From Luteipulveratus flavus (lineage in GTDB: Bacteria > Actinomycetota > Actinomycetes > Actinomycetales > Dermatophilaceae), in contig NZ_JAROAV010000012.1 of assembly GCF_029439465.1 (NCBI RefSeq), positions 31,161 through 95,160 of the forward strand: 64,000 bases of DNA. The letters run 5' to 3'. The number at the start of each line of letters is the position of its first letter. The stretch's first letter is position 1. This document shows positions 49,375 to 57,706 of the stretch, in pieces. The notes under the pieces were generated by a model. It did no database searches, was not told where the DNA came from, and worked only from the letters and a program-made list of their open reading frames with translations. The translations under genes were made by a program, and so were the position numbers.

Positions 49375-49962
49375 ATGAGGCCTGACGCCGGGGCCGTCGG
49401 ACGGATCGCCGGGGTCGTCCTGGCTGTCGTCGGCGGTCTTCTCGTGCTGGTCAATGCGCTGCCGTACACCGGGTGGAGCCTGCGCGTCCCGACGAGCGTC
49501 TGGCTGCTGGTCGTCGGACTGCTGGCCGTGGGGGTGGCGGCGTTCCTGACCACCGGCCGGGGCGCAGTCCGCGTGCTCGGAGGGATGGCGGTCGCCGCCG
49601 CCGGCCTGGTGGCGGCGACCCACTATCTCCTCGGCGGTGGCGTCATCGCGGCGCACACGCTGCACGGCGCAGGCCACCGCGAGGCCCGGGTGACCGAGAT
49701 GAGCGCTTTCGGGCCGGATCTGCTCTGGGTCATCGAGGTGTACGAGCCGTACGGGCCGCTCGTCCACGTCCGCCAGGTCGGCTGCGTCAGCGACGACGCG
49801 GTCGGTTACGGCGGGACCAGCTGGGTCGGCCCCAGCCTGCGGGTGTCGATGTACGAGGAGGTGGACGAGAAGGAGGTCTGGAGCGAGGCGTACGTCCGGG
49901 TCTCGGATGGCGGTCGCGTCGAGAGTGTGTCCGACCCACACGGGGTACTCAACCTGTGCTGA
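49375..49962 (+). CDS. Membrane protein with C-terminal soluble domain
   Basis: 195 residues. Three helices (IAGVVLAVVGGLLVLVNALP, VWLLVVGLLAVGVAAFLTT, VLGGMAVAAAGLVAATHYLL) and then a roughly 90-residue extracytoplasmic or cytoplasmic beta domain (VTEMSAFGPDLLWVIEVYEP, WVGPSLRVSMYEEVDEKEVW). Not recognised. Followed by the DUF2945 operon after 67 bases. Confidence 0.7.
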   Translation: MRPDAGAVGRIAGVVLAVVGGLLVLVNALPYTGWSLRVPTSVWLLVVGLLAVGVAAFLTTGRGAVRVLGGMAVAAAGLVAATHYLLGGGVIAAHTLHGAGHREARVTEMSAFGPDLLWVIEVYEPYGPLVHVRQVGCVSDDAVGYGGTSWVGPSLRVSMYEEVDEKEVWSEAYVRVSDGGRVESVSDPHGVLNLC

Positions 49963-50029
49963 CGGAATCGGAGGCGTCCCAGCCGCAGTTGCGGTCGCCT
50001 ACCGTGGAGGACGACCCGGAGGAGTGCTG

Positions 50030-50239
50030 ATGAGCTTTCGCGAGGGCGACGAGGTCGAGTGGAACACCAGTCAGGGCACCACGCACGGCAAGGTGCGCGA
50101 GCGCCGTACGAGTGAGTTCCAGTTCGACGGGCAGAAGTTCAACGCGTCCGAGGACGACCCGTACTACATCGTCGAGTCGGACAAGACGGACGCACGGGCG
50201 GCGCACAAGGAGTCGTCGCTCAAGAAGCGCAGCCGGTGA
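50030..50239 (+). CDS. DUF2945 (HVA1-like) small protein
   Basis: 69 residues. FREGDEVEWNTSQGTTHGKV, then RERRTSEFQFDGQKFNAS and DDPYYIVESDKTDARAAHKE SSLKKR are the DUF2945/hypervirulence-associated HVA1 pattern, a Tudor-like small barrel. Start ATG 50030 behind GGAGTG. It overlaps the DUF1295 gene by four bases. Role unknown. Confidence 0.88.
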   Translation: MSFREGDEVEWNTSQGTTHGKVRERRTSEFQFDGQKFNASEDDPYYIVESDKTDARAAHKESSLKKRSR

Positions 50240-51042
50240 GGCCGCCGGCGCGCATCGCACTGCGCGCGGCAGGCGTTGCGGCGGCCACCCAGCTGGCTGC
50301 GTACGTCACGTCGCGAAAAGCCAAGCGCACCAACGTCGTCGACGTCTTCTGGGGTCCGGGGCTCGCGGCGATCGCGGTCGCGAGCGCGGCCGGACGAGCG
50401 CCGCACAGCTCCCGGGCCGACCCCTGGCTGCTGGCCGGTGGGCTGAGCCTGTGGGCCGGGCGGCTGTCGCAGCACGTGTACCGCGCGTCGCAGGGGCGCG
50501 GTGAGGACCCGCGCTACGCCGAGATCTTGCGCGACACCACCGAGCTGCAGCGGATCGGCAAGGTGTTCCTCACCCAGGGGCTCGGTCAGTGGTTCATCTC
50601 GCTGCCGGTCCAGGCGGTGGCCGCGCTGCCCGGCCCGTCAGGTCGCGCCGGCCGGGCGGTCGCGAGCCTCGGGTACGCCGCGATGGTGGCCGGCGGTGTC
50701 ACCGAGGCCGTCGCCGACGCGCAGAAGGCCGCCTGGAAGCGGCGCGACGACCACGGCCCGGTCATGGACGAGGGCCTATGGGCCTGGTCGCGCCACCCGA
50801 ACTACTTCGGCGACGCGCTGCTGTGGTGGGGCGTGTACGCGGTCGCGGCCGCTCGCGATCGCGGAGCCCTGACCGTCGGCTCGCCGCTCGCCATGACGTG
50901 GTTCCTCACCACCGCCACCGGCGCCCGCCGGACCGAACGGATGCGCGGCGACGACCCCGACTACGCGAGGTACCAGGAACGCGTGGCGTTCTTCGTCCCG
51001 CGCCCACCCCGCAACACCCCGACAGCAGGAGGTACGTCATGA
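50236..51042 (+). CDS. DUF1295 integral membrane protein (steroid 5-alpha reductase-like)
   Basis: 268 residues from GTG 50236. KRTNVVDVFWGPGLAAIAVA, DPRYAEILRDTTELQRIGKV, KVFLTQGLGQWFISLPVQAV and the C-terminal GLWAWSRHPNYFGDALLWWG, the RHPNYFG motif of DUF1295/isoprenylcysteine-methyltransferase-like reductases. Six or so membrane helices. Probably an NADPH-dependent reductase or methyltransferase of a lipid substrate. Middle gene of a tightly overlapped trio. Confidence 0.88.
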   Translation: MRPPARIALRAAGVAAATQLAAYVTSRKAKRTNVVDVFWGPGLAAIAVASAAGRAPHSSRADPWLLAGGLSLWAGRLSQHVYRASQGRGEDPRYAEILRDTTELQRIGKVFLTQGLGQWFISLPVQAVAALPGPSGRAGRAVASLGYAAMVAGGVTEAVADAQKAAWKRRDDHGPVMDEGLWAWSRHPNYFGDALLWWGVYAVAAARDRGALTVGSPLAMTWFLTTATGARRTERMRGDDPDYARYQERVAFFVPRPPRNTPTAGGTS

Positions 51043-51287
51043 CCGACCACAGCCCCGAAGAGCTGGACGCCGCCCGCGAGGCCGCGCAGAAGGCCGTCGA
51101 CACCGCCACCTCGTGGGACTACAGCGCCGGCGAGGCCAAGATCGCCGACAAGCTCCGCGAGGGCCTCGACCAGGCGGGGGTCACGGTGGAGGACGACGAG
51201 TTCTCCCGGCTCGTCGGTGAGATCGACGCGCTCAGCCAGGACGAGAGCGGCGGCACGCCGACCGTGAACGCCGCACGACCCCGCTGA
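51039..51287 (+). CDS. Small hypothetical protein
   Basis: 82 residues, behind a perfect AGGAGG and overlapping DUF1295 by four bases. MTDHSPEELDAAREAAQKAV and AGEAKIADKLREGLDQAGVT are strongly helical and charged; a short acidic middle (VEDDEFSRLVGEIDALSQDE) follows. Not recognised. Its transcription is ended by the strong hairpin at 51301. Confidence 0.75.
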   Translation: MTDHSPEELDAAREAAQKAVDTATSWDYSAGEAKIADKLREGLDQAGVTVEDDEFSRLVGEIDALSQDESGGTPTVNAARPR

Positions 51288-51300
51288 GTCCTGCAGCACT

Positions 51301-51331
51301 GCGCCGCGCCGGGTCCCGCCCGGCGCGGCGC
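51301..51331 (+). terminator. 13-bp GC hairpin after the DUF2945-DUF1295 operon
   Basis: GCGCCGCGCCGGG (51301-51313) mirrors CCCGGCGCGGCGC (51319-51331), loop TCCCG. It lies 13 bases after the stop codon at 51287; no T-run but very stable. Confidence 0.8.
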
Positions 51332-51416
51332 TGTCGTATCCCGCCGACGCCGTTCGTGGTCATGATGAGAGCGCGACCGACCGGCCGCGCCGCAGCCCAA
51401 CGGCAGGAGCAGGGCG

Positions 51417-52019
51417 ATGTCCGCAACAGTGCTGTACATGTCGATGTCGGTCGACGGGTTCGTCACCGGGCCCAACGAACGTCCCGACAACGGCCTCGGC
51501 GACGGCGGCCTGCGGTTGCACCGGTGGTGCCTGCCGGACGAGGACCCGGTTAACCTGTCCGCGGCCTCGCAGCGGCTGACCGGCGTCGACCGGGAGGTCT
51601 GGGAGCAGATGCTGACGACCGGCGCCGTCGTGACCGGTCGGCAGACCTTCGAGATGGCTGGCGGCTGGAGCGGTGATCACCACGACGGTGTCCCGATCTG
51701 GGTGGTCACCCGGCACGAGCCGCACCCGGAGTACTCCGCGCCGGAGATCGTGACGTACACCGGCGACGTCCACGACGCCGTACGGCGGGCCAAGGAGGCC
51801 GCCGGCGAGCGTGACGTGATGGTCCACGGCGCCGGCCTGGCGCCCGTGCTGCTCGGCGCCGGGCTGCTGGACGAGATCCAGGTCCACGTGGTGCCCGTGC
51901 TGTTCGGGGAGGGACGGCGGCTGTTCGACGGGCCGATGTCGGGCCACCCCGAGCTGGAGCTGATCAGCGCGCGGCCGGGCGAGGGAGCGCTCCACGTGCG
52001 CTACCGCGTCCGCCGCTGA
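51417..52019 (+). CDS. Dihydrofolate-reductase/RibD C-terminal-like protein
   Basis: 200 residues. VLYMSMSVDGFVTGPNERPD, GAVVTGRQTFEMAGGWSGDH, DVMVHGAGLAPVLLGAGLLD and EIQVHVVPVLFGEGRRLFDG are the RibD_C/DHFR-like pattern common in actinobacteria (reductase of pyrimidine- or pterin-like substrates). True DHFR substrate residues are not conserved, so folate reduction is not implied. Monocistronic. Confidence 0.9.
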   Translation: MSATVLYMSMSVDGFVTGPNERPDNGLGDGGLRLHRWCLPDEDPVNLSAASQRLTGVDREVWEQMLTTGAVVTGRQTFEMAGGWSGDHHDGVPIWVVTRHEPHPEYSAPEIVTYTGDVHDAVRRAKEAAGERDVMVHGAGLAPVLLGAGLLDEIQVHVVPVLFGEGRRLFDGPMSGHPELELISARPGEGALHVRYRVRR

Positions 52020-52069
52020 CCCCGCGCCGTACGCCGGCCCCGCGCCGTACGCCGGCCCTCTCCCCGGGC

Positions 52070-52169
52070 CGAGTGCGCGCGTCCTGTCACTTTTTCACGC
52101 TGCAACCAGCAGGACACGCGCACTCGACCGAGCGGGGTGGGCGCCCGGCCAGCAGGACACGCGCACTCG
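52070..52169. repeat. Inverted plus direct repeat around CAGGACACGCGCACTCG
   Basis: CGAGTGCGCGCGTCCTG (52070-52086) pairs with CAGGACACGCGCACTCG (52110-52126; one mismatch). The same unit, AGCAGGACACGCGCACTCG, is repeated directly at 52151-52169. Two copies of CGCGCCGTACGCCGGCCC lie just before (52023-52058). Between the reductase and the MarR operon; hairpin termination is likely. Confidence 0.75.
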
Positions 52170-52211
52170 GCCGGAGCGCCGTCGCGATTAGGGGAATAGA
52201 AAGCCTCTATA

Positions 52212-52226
52212 TATACTTGCGCTAAG
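52212..52226 (+). promoter_or_regulatory. Promoter -10 and operator of the MarR-exporter operon
   Basis: TATACT (52212-52217) is a close -10 match, overlapped by the imperfect palindrome CTTGCGCTAAG (52216-52226), a plausible MarR site. The AT-rich patch CTATATATACTT is exceptional for this window. Confidence 0.5.
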
Positions 52227-52273
52227 CACAGATCGTGCTGAACCCCCACACCGCAACTCACCGAGGTCCCCGC

Positions 52274-52747
52274 ATGCCCGAGCCCACCCCCCATGAGCAG
52301 CTGGTCGACGCGTTGTCCGCGCTCGGCCGTGCGACTCGTGCCAGCGCGTCCCACTGGGCGCACGACGCGGGCGCGCTCGGCCGCACCGACCTCGCGGTCC
52401 TGAAGTGCGTCGAGGGGCACGGCGAGGTGCGGATGAGTGACCTGGCCAGCGCCGTCCAGGTCCACCCGTCCGTCATCAGCCGCCAGGTGTGCGCGCTGGA
52501 GAAGGAGGGCCTGGTCGCTCGTCGCAGCCACCCGGACGACGGCCGCGTCGGCCTCATCAGCGTGACCGAGGCCGGCACCGCCCGGCTGGACGAGACGTCC
52601 CGCGCGTTCGCCGGCTACCTCGCCCGCCGTACGGCGCACTGGGACCCCGAGAAGCTGGCCCTCGCGGCCGACCTGATCCGCCAGATGTCGGAGAGCCTCG
52701 CGGCCTCCGCGCCCGAAACCACCCCCGAGGAGCTCACCGCCCGATGA
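52274..52747 (+). CDS. MarR-family repressor
   Basis: 157 residues from MPEPTPHEQLVDALSALGRA (GTG 52235 is an alternative start). GRTDLAVLKCVEGHGEVRMS, DLASAVQVHPSVISRQVCAL, EKEGLVARRSHPDDGRVGLI and SVTEAGTARLDE are the MarR winged helix. It overlaps the exporter gene by four bases (ATGA). It probably represses the operon and is released by the exporter's drug-like substrates. Confidence 0.93.
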   Translation: MPEPTPHEQLVDALSALGRATRASASHWAHDAGALGRTDLAVLKCVEGHGEVRMSDLASAVQVHPSVISRQVCALEKEGLVARRSHPDDGRVGLISVTEAGTARLDETSRAFAGYLARRTAHWDPEKLALAADLIRQMSESLAASAPETTPEELTAR

Positions 52748-54324
52748 CCACAGCCGTCGCCCCCGACCAGCAGGGGCAGATGACGCACCGCGAGATCCTC
52801 GAGATGCTCGCCGGGCTGCTCACTGCCCTCTTCACCGCGATCGTCAGCTCGACGATCGTCTCCAACGCCCTCCCGACGATCATCGCCGATCTCGAGGGCA
52901 GCCAGACGCAGTACACCTGGGTCGTCACCATCTCGCTGCTGACGATGACCATCACCACGCCCATCTGGGCCAAGCTGTCGGACCTGTTCAACAAGAAGGT
53001 CCTCGTCCAGCTGTCGATCATCCTGTTCGTCATCGGCTCCGTCCTCGCCGGAGCCTCGGCGAACGTGCCGATGCTGCTGGTGTTCCGTGGCGTCCAGGGT
53101 GTCGCCATGGGCGGCCTGACCGCACTCGCCCAGTCGATCATCGGCTCGGTCATCCCGCCGCGCGAGCGGGGTCGCTACAGCGGCTACATGGGCGGCGTCA
53201 TGGCGCTCGCCACGGTCAGCGGCCCGTTGCTGGGCGGCGTCATCGTCGACACGGACGCGCTCGGCTGGCGCTGGTGCTTCTACGTCTGCGTCCCGCTCGC
53301 CGTCTTCAGCCTCTACATGCTGCAGCGGTTCCTGCACATCTCGACGGTCCGTCGCAAGGTCACCATCGACTACGTCGGCGCCGTCCTCATCGCCATCACC
53401 GCGGGCCTGCCCCTGGTGTGGGTGTCGTTCGCCGGCAGCTCCTACGACTGGCTGTCCTGGCAGACCGCTGCGTTCCTCGGGGGAGCGCTCGTCGCCGGGA
53501 TCCTCGCCGTGCTGCAGGAGACGCGTCACCACGAGGCGCTGGTCCCGATCCGGGTCATGCGGACCCGTACGACGGCGCTCGCGATCGTGGGCAGCCTCGC
53601 CGTCGGGATCGCGATGTTCGGTGCGCCGGTCTTCCTGGGCCAGTACTTCCAGATCGCCCGTGACCACACGCCGACGGAGGCCGGCCTGCTGATGATCCCG
53701 CTCATGCTGGGCTCGCTGATCGGTACCGCCGGCTCGGGCCAGGCCATCACCCGTACGGGCCGGTGGAAGTGGATCATGGTCGCCGGGTCCGCGCTGCTGA
53801 TCGTCGGTCTGGGCCTGCTCGGCACGATCGACCACGCGACGCCGATGTGGCACGTCTCGGTGTTCATGGTCCTGGTGGGCATCGGCATGGGTTCGCTGCT
53901 GCAGAACCTCGTCCTCGTCGTCCAGAACACGGTGGACGTCACCGAGGTCGGCGCGGCCAGCGGCACGGTGTCCTTCTTCCGCTCGCTCGGCGGTGCGGTG
54001 GGCGTCTCCGTCCTCGGCGCGGTCCTCGCGAGCGACGTCAAGGACAAGATCGCGACCGGCCTGCAGTCGCTCGGGATCGACCCGGCGAAGGCGTCCGGCG
54101 GCTCGACCAGCACGCTGAACGTCCACGCGCTGCCGGCCCCCGTCGCCCACGTGGTCCGCGCGTCGTACGGCGACTCGACCAGCGTGATCTTCCTGATCGG
54201 CGCGGTCGCCGCGGCGGTCACCCTGGTCAGCGTCCTCGCCATGAAGGAGGTCCCGCTGCGGCAGACCATCCGCAAGGTCGAGGACGACGAGCCGGCCGAC
54301 ACGCTGGAGCCCGTCTCCCGCTGA
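52744..54324 (+). CDS. DHA2-family (EmrB/QacA) drug exporter
   Basis: 526 residues, 14 predicted membrane segments. DHA2 markers: TIVSNALPTIIADLEGSQTQ, YTWVVTISLLTMTITTPIWA, the loop KLSDLFNKKVLVQLS, FRGVQGVAMGGLTALAQSII and GPLLGGVIVD (motif C). Proton-driven export of hydrophobic or cationic drugs is expected. Co-translated with MarR and closed by the terminator at 54342. Confidence 0.93.
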   Translation: MTTAVAPDQQGQMTHREILEMLAGLLTALFTAIVSSTIVSNALPTIIADLEGSQTQYTWVVTISLLTMTITTPIWAKLSDLFNKKVLVQLSIILFVIGSVLAGASANVPMLLVFRGVQGVAMGGLTALAQSIIGSVIPPRERGRYSGYMGGVMALATVSGPLLGGVIVDTDALGWRWCFYVCVPLAVFSLYMLQRFLHISTVRRKVTIDYVGAVLIAITAGLPLVWVSFAGSSYDWLSWQTAAFLGGALVAGILAVLQETRHHEALVPIRVMRTRTTALAIVGSLAVGIAMFGAPVFLGQYFQIARDHTPTEAGLLMIPLMLGSLIGTAGSGQAITRTGRWKWIMVAGSALLIVGLGLLGTIDHATPMWHVSVFMVLVGIGMGSLLQNLVLVVQNTVDVTEVGAASGTVSFFRSLGGAVGVSVLGAVLASDVKDKIATGLQSLGIDPAKASGGSTSTLNVHALPAPVAHVVRASYGDSTSVIFLIGAVAAAVTLVSVLAMKEVPLRQTIRKVEDDEPADTLEPVSR

Positions 54325-54341
54325 GCCCCTGCAGCCAGGAC

Positions 54342-54384
54342 CAGGTACGCGCGCGCCCGCCTCGGGTGCGCGCGTACCTGTTTC
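54342..54384 (+). terminator. Rho-independent terminator of the exporter operon
   Basis: CAGGTACGCGCGC (54342-54354) mirrors GCGCGCGTACCTG (54368-54380), followed by TTTC. Lies 18 bases after the exporter stop. Confidence 0.85.
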
Positions 54385-54501
54385 TCGGCCACCGGCGGCC
54401 GGTGAACGGCCACGAATATCTCCAAGATTCGGAAAGTCCGACCTCGATCCAGCAGACTCGTGGCGCCGCAACCGTCGTCAGCCCTCGCAGGAGCCGTCCC
54501 G

Positions 54502-55044
54502 ATGTCCACCCGCCGTGCTGCTCGTGACCAGCGTCGTTCCCGGGACCGCCTGACCGCGGTCGCTCTCTGCGGCGCAGGACTTCTGGTGGTGGGTGGCGGT
54601 GCAGCCGCGCTCGTGGTCGGCGTCGGGGGAGGCGATCACGAGCCGTCTCGGCCGAACCCGACCCTCGCGGACGTCGCCCCGTCCGCCTCCTCGACGCCTC
54701 CGGTGACCGGCGCGTCGACACCCGCTCCGTCCTCCCCGGCGCCGCTCTGGACGGCGACCGAGACGCCGCCGGAGCTGCCGGAGATCGGGTCCGCCGAGCC
54801 TGTGCTCGCGCCCACCACGACGAAGTCGTCCACCAGCCGCACCCGTACGACCTCGACGCCCCCGCCGGTCACGACCTCCAAGCCGCCCAAGCCGAAGGAC
54901 ACGCCGACCCTGACGCCGACGCCGACGCGGACCTGGAGCTGGCCGAGCCCGACCCGCACCAAGCGGGGGCCGCACTGGCCACCCGGTCCGCGCGGCCAGG
55001 GAAACCAGGACGGCTCCAGCGCAACGGTGGACTCGCCCGGCTGA
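54502..55044 (+). CDS. Membrane-anchored Pro/Thr/Ser-rich protein
   Basis: 180 residues from MSTRRAARDQRRSRDRLTAV behind AGGAG. One helix LTAVALCGAGLLVVGGGAAA and LVVG after a basic head, then about 130 residues of Pro, Thr, Ser and Ala (PAPSSPAPLWTATETPPELP; TPTLTPTPTRTWSWPSPTRT) with no folded domain, ending in a basic GP-rich tail. Looks like a stalk or wall-spanning extracellular protein. Similar plan to 62367-63149. Function unknown. Confidence 0.75.
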   Translation: MSTRRAARDQRRSRDRLTAVALCGAGLLVVGGGAAALVVGVGGGDHEPSRPNPTLADVAPSASSTPPVTGASTPAPSSPAPLWTATETPPELPEIGSAEPVLAPTTTKSSTSRTRTTSTPPPVTTSKPPKPKDTPTLTPTPTRTWSWPSPTRTKRGPHWPPGPRGQGNQDGSSATVDSPG

Positions 55045-55147
55045 CGCTCGCCGTCGCTGTCACCGGTGCGGTACACCCTTGCTGGGTGACCGGCGCTGCC
55101 ACGACCGGCTGCGCGACGACCGTACGACACGACCCGACGGGGAGACG

Positions 55148-56128
55148 ATGACGAAAGCGCGTAGGACGCGCCGGCTGGAGAGCCTGGTGGAGCAGGCGTA
55201 CGACGAGCGCAGCGACGCCTGGGTCGAGGCCCGCGACCGGGTGCTGGCCTGGTTGCGCCGGCAGGCGAGGGGCCTGCTGCACGAGAGCGACGAGTCCCGG
55301 CTCGACGTCTCCCACCACCGCATCAAGACCGCCGACCGGACGCTGGACAAGCTGCGACGGCGTACCGCCGAGTCCGGCACGGACGGGGTGCGTACGGTCG
55401 CGGACGTCGAGGCGCTCGTCCGCGACGTCGTCGGCATCAAGGTGCTGTGCAAGTCGCCGCGGGACCAGGCGCTGATGTGCGCCGCGCTGTTGGACGAGAA
55501 GCGGCGGGGCGACCTGCGGCTCGTCCGGCACAAGAACCACGTCGACCCGCCGAAAGAGAGCGGCTACCGCGCGCACCACATCCTGCTGCAGGTGCCGGTC
55601 GCGGGCGCGGACCCGGTCTTCGTCGAGGTACAGATCAAGACCCGGCTGCAGGACGCGTGGGGCGAGCTGACCCACGAGGACCTCTACAAGCCCGGCGCCG
55701 CCATGAAGCCCGGTGCGTTCCACGGCTCGGTGGGCCGGGCGATGGCCGCCATGCTCGCCGCGGTCGACAGCATGGCCGACGACCTGGCGCTGGAGCTCGA
55801 GGGCTCGCTCGACGACTCGGCCGTCCCCGTGGCGTCCTCCGCATCGAACGCGGACGAGGCCGACGCGGCGACCGACGAGATCGAGGTGCGGGTCCGTACG
55901 ACGGGTCCGCGGTTCGCGCTCGCGGTCGACGAACGCGGTCGGCAGGGCCTGATCCCGGCGTACGCGGTGCGGCGGCTGGTCGGCGTGAAGGGGCAGATCG
56001 ACGTGGACGAGTACGTCCGGGTGAACGACGTGCTGCGGGCCCGGACGAAGGAGAACGACAAGGGGTTCTACTTCCTCCCGACCACCCTGCTCCGCGGCCT
56101 GGACACCGACCCGCCGTCGGTCGAGTAG
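55148..56128 (+). CDS. RelA/SpoT-domain protein with C-terminal S1-like region
   Basis: 326 residues from MTKARRTRRLESLVEQAYDE. RelA_SpoT synthetase-type segment: DVVGIKVLCKSPRDQALMCA, then PPKESGYRAHHILLQVPVAG, EVQIKTRLQDAWGELTHEDL and YKP. The EVQI(R/K)T and ELTHEDLYKP elements are typical of small alarmone synthetases. After an acidic hinge (NADEADAATDEIEVRVR) a C-terminal stretch RFALAVDERGRQGLIPAYAV to FYFLPTTLL resembles an S1/OB-type fold. Alarmone synthesis, or a related pyrophosphate transfer, is likely; I cannot tell which. Confidence 0.8.
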   Translation: MTKARRTRRLESLVEQAYDERSDAWVEARDRVLAWLRRQARGLLHESDESRLDVSHHRIKTADRTLDKLRRRTAESGTDGVRTVADVEALVRDVVGIKVLCKSPRDQALMCAALLDEKRRGDLRLVRHKNHVDPPKESGYRAHHILLQVPVAGADPVFVEVQIKTRLQDAWGELTHEDLYKPGAAMKPGAFHGSVGRAMAAMLAAVDSMADDLALELEGSLDDSAVPVASSASNADEADAATDEIEVRVRTTGPRFALAVDERGRQGLIPAYAVRRLVGVKGQIDVDEYVRVNDVLRARTKENDKGFYFLPTTLLRGLDTDPPSVE

Positions 56129-56156
56129 CCGGACCGGCGCGGTCGCTCCGGCCGGC

Positions 56157-56642
56157 TCAACCGGCGGCGAGCGCGGCCTCGATGTCGGCGGTGATCGTCT
56201 CCGGCTTGGTCATCGAGCTGTACCGCTGGACGACCGCGCCGTCCCTGCCGACCAGGAACTTGGTGAAGTTCCACTTGATGCGGCTGCCCAGCGCACCGCT
56301 CTTCTGAGACTTCAGCCAGACGTACAGCGGGTGGGCGTCCGCGCCGTTCACGTCGATCTTGTCGAACATCGGGAACGACACACCGTAGTTCTGCTGGCAG
56401 AACTCACCGATCGCGTCGGCGTCGCCCGGCTCCTGGTTCGCGAACTGGTTGCAGGGGAACCCGAGCACCACGAAACCCTGCTCGCGGTAGGTCTTCCACA
56501 GTGTCTCCAGGCCCTCCAGCTGAGGCGTCAGACCGCACTTGGACGCCGTGTTGACGACCAGTGCGACCTGCCCGTCGTACGCGTCGAGCGGCTGCTGCGA
56601 GCCGGTGAGGGTGGTGGCGGTGAAGTCGCGCAGGGCGGTCAT
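56157..56642 (-). CDS. Glutathione peroxidase-family thiol peroxidase
   Basis: 161 residues from MTALRDFTATTLTGSQQPLD behind AAAGGA. NTASKCGLTPQLEGLETLWK has the peroxidatic Cys36, GFPCNQFANQEPG has the Gln70 of the triad, and RIKWNFTKFLVGRDG the Trp/Asn. Bacterial members use thioredoxin rather than glutathione and reduce hydroperoxides. Resolving Cys positions were not examined further. Divergent from the TOPRIM gene. Confidence 0.93.
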   Translation of the reverse strand: MTALRDFTATTLTGSQQPLDAYDGQVALVVNTASKCGLTPQLEGLETLWKTYREQGFVVLGFPCNQFANQEPGDADAIGEFCQQNYGVSFPMFDKIDVNGADAHPLYVWLKSQKSGALGSRIKWNFTKFLVGRDGAVVQRYSSMTKPETITADIEAALAAG

Positions 56643-56749
56643 GGGGGTCCTTTCGACGGGGCGGGTCGCACGGGGTTCGGAGCCGACGGTACGTGGGACC
56701 GCTGGTAACGGAGGGGACGAGGGCGCACGCGTTTGACACACTCGAACCC

Positions 56750-57373
56750 GTGAGCGCCGACGGCAGCGTCCCGGCGGCGGTCGTGGAGCCGCTGGCGGCG
56801 GCTCTGGCGGCCGCGGTCGCCGCTGCCCACGGGGCCGAGCGCGTCGTCCTCGTCGAGGGTCCGAGCGACCGGGCGGCGCTCGAGGCCCTGGCCGAGCGGC
56901 AGGGGCGCACGCTGACGACCGAGGGCGTCCGGGTCGTCGCGATGGGCGGCATCACCAACATCGCCTCCTTCGTCGAGGCGCTGCGTCCGTCCGGCGTACG
57001 CCTCGCCGGGCTGTGCGACGCCGCGGAGGAACGGTTCGTCGTGCGCGCGCTCGGCCGGGTCGGCGTACGCGGCGTGACCCGGTCCGAGCGGGAGGCGCTG
57101 GGCTTCTTCACCTGCGTCGCCGACATCGAGGACGAGCTGATCCGGGCGCTCGGGATCGCGGGCGTGGAGGCGGTGCTCGCGTCCGAGGGAGAGCTCGCGT
57201 CGTACCGGCTGTTCCAGCAGCAGCCCGCGCAGCGGGAGCGCAGCGACGTCCAGCAGCTGCACCGGTTCCTCGGCACGCGCTCGATGCGCAAGATCCGGTA
57301 CGGGCGGCTGCTGGTCGAGGCGCTCGACCCGGACCAGGTCCCACGCCCCCTGCGCGGAGCCCTCGCCGCCTGA
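56750..57373 (+). CDS. TOPRIM-domain (OLD-like) protein
   Basis: 207 residues from GTG 56750. RVVLVEGPSDRAALEALAER is the TOPRIM Glu motif, VRLAGLCDAAEERFV the DxD-like region and ALGFFTCVADIEDELIRALG its partner Asp/Glu cluster, the pattern of OLD-family nucleases without their ATPase domain. RRSRKIRY-like RSMRKIRYGRLLVEALDPDQ closes it. It belongs to a stand-alone actinobacterial set; nuclease or primase-like chemistry is inferred only. Monocistronic. Confidence 0.8.
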   Translation: MSADGSVPAAVVEPLAAALAAAVAAAHGAERVVLVEGPSDRAALEALAERQGRTLTTEGVRVVAMGGITNIASFVEALRPSGVRLAGLCDAAEERFVVRALGRVGVRGVTRSEREALGFFTCVADIEDELIRALGIAGVEAVLASEGELASYRLFQQQPAQRERSDVQQLHRFLGTRSMRKIRYGRLLVEALDPDQVPRPLRGALAA

Positions 57374-57382
57374 CCAGTGTTC

Positions 57383-57557
57383 TCCGCTGGTCTCGGTACG
57401 GGCCTCACTTCGTTCGCCCTACTCGACCAGCGGGGGGTTCGCCCCTACGTCGGTCGAGTAGGACGAGGCGCTAGCCGAGGCCGTATCGAGACCTGGTGCG
57501 CGCGGTCACCGGGTCTCGATACGGGCCTCACTTCGTTCGCCCTACTCGACCAGCGGC
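57383..57557. repeat. Intergenic repeat, GGTCGAGTAGG type, complete plus half copy
   Basis: Right half copy GGTCTCGGTACGGGCCTCAC with GCCCTACTCGACCAGCG first (57390-57432). Then a full palindrome: GGTCGAGTAGG (57452) and CCGTATCGAGACC pair with GGGTCTCGATACGGGCCTCA and CCTACTCGACC (ending 57551). Between TOPRIM and the GTPase gene. 57558-57706 shows nothing definite. Confidence 0.85.
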
Positions 57558-57706
57558 TCCCGGAAGCGTCCATAAGTCGGTTGCCTGTCGTGCTGGCGCC
57601 TGCTGTCCTGGTCGGGTCAGCAGAAGTCGAGCTCAGGAGACGGTCGTGCGAGCTGCGTCCATGCCCTTGCCCCAGGTACCCACCTATGCAGAGGACATGA
57701 ACGTAC

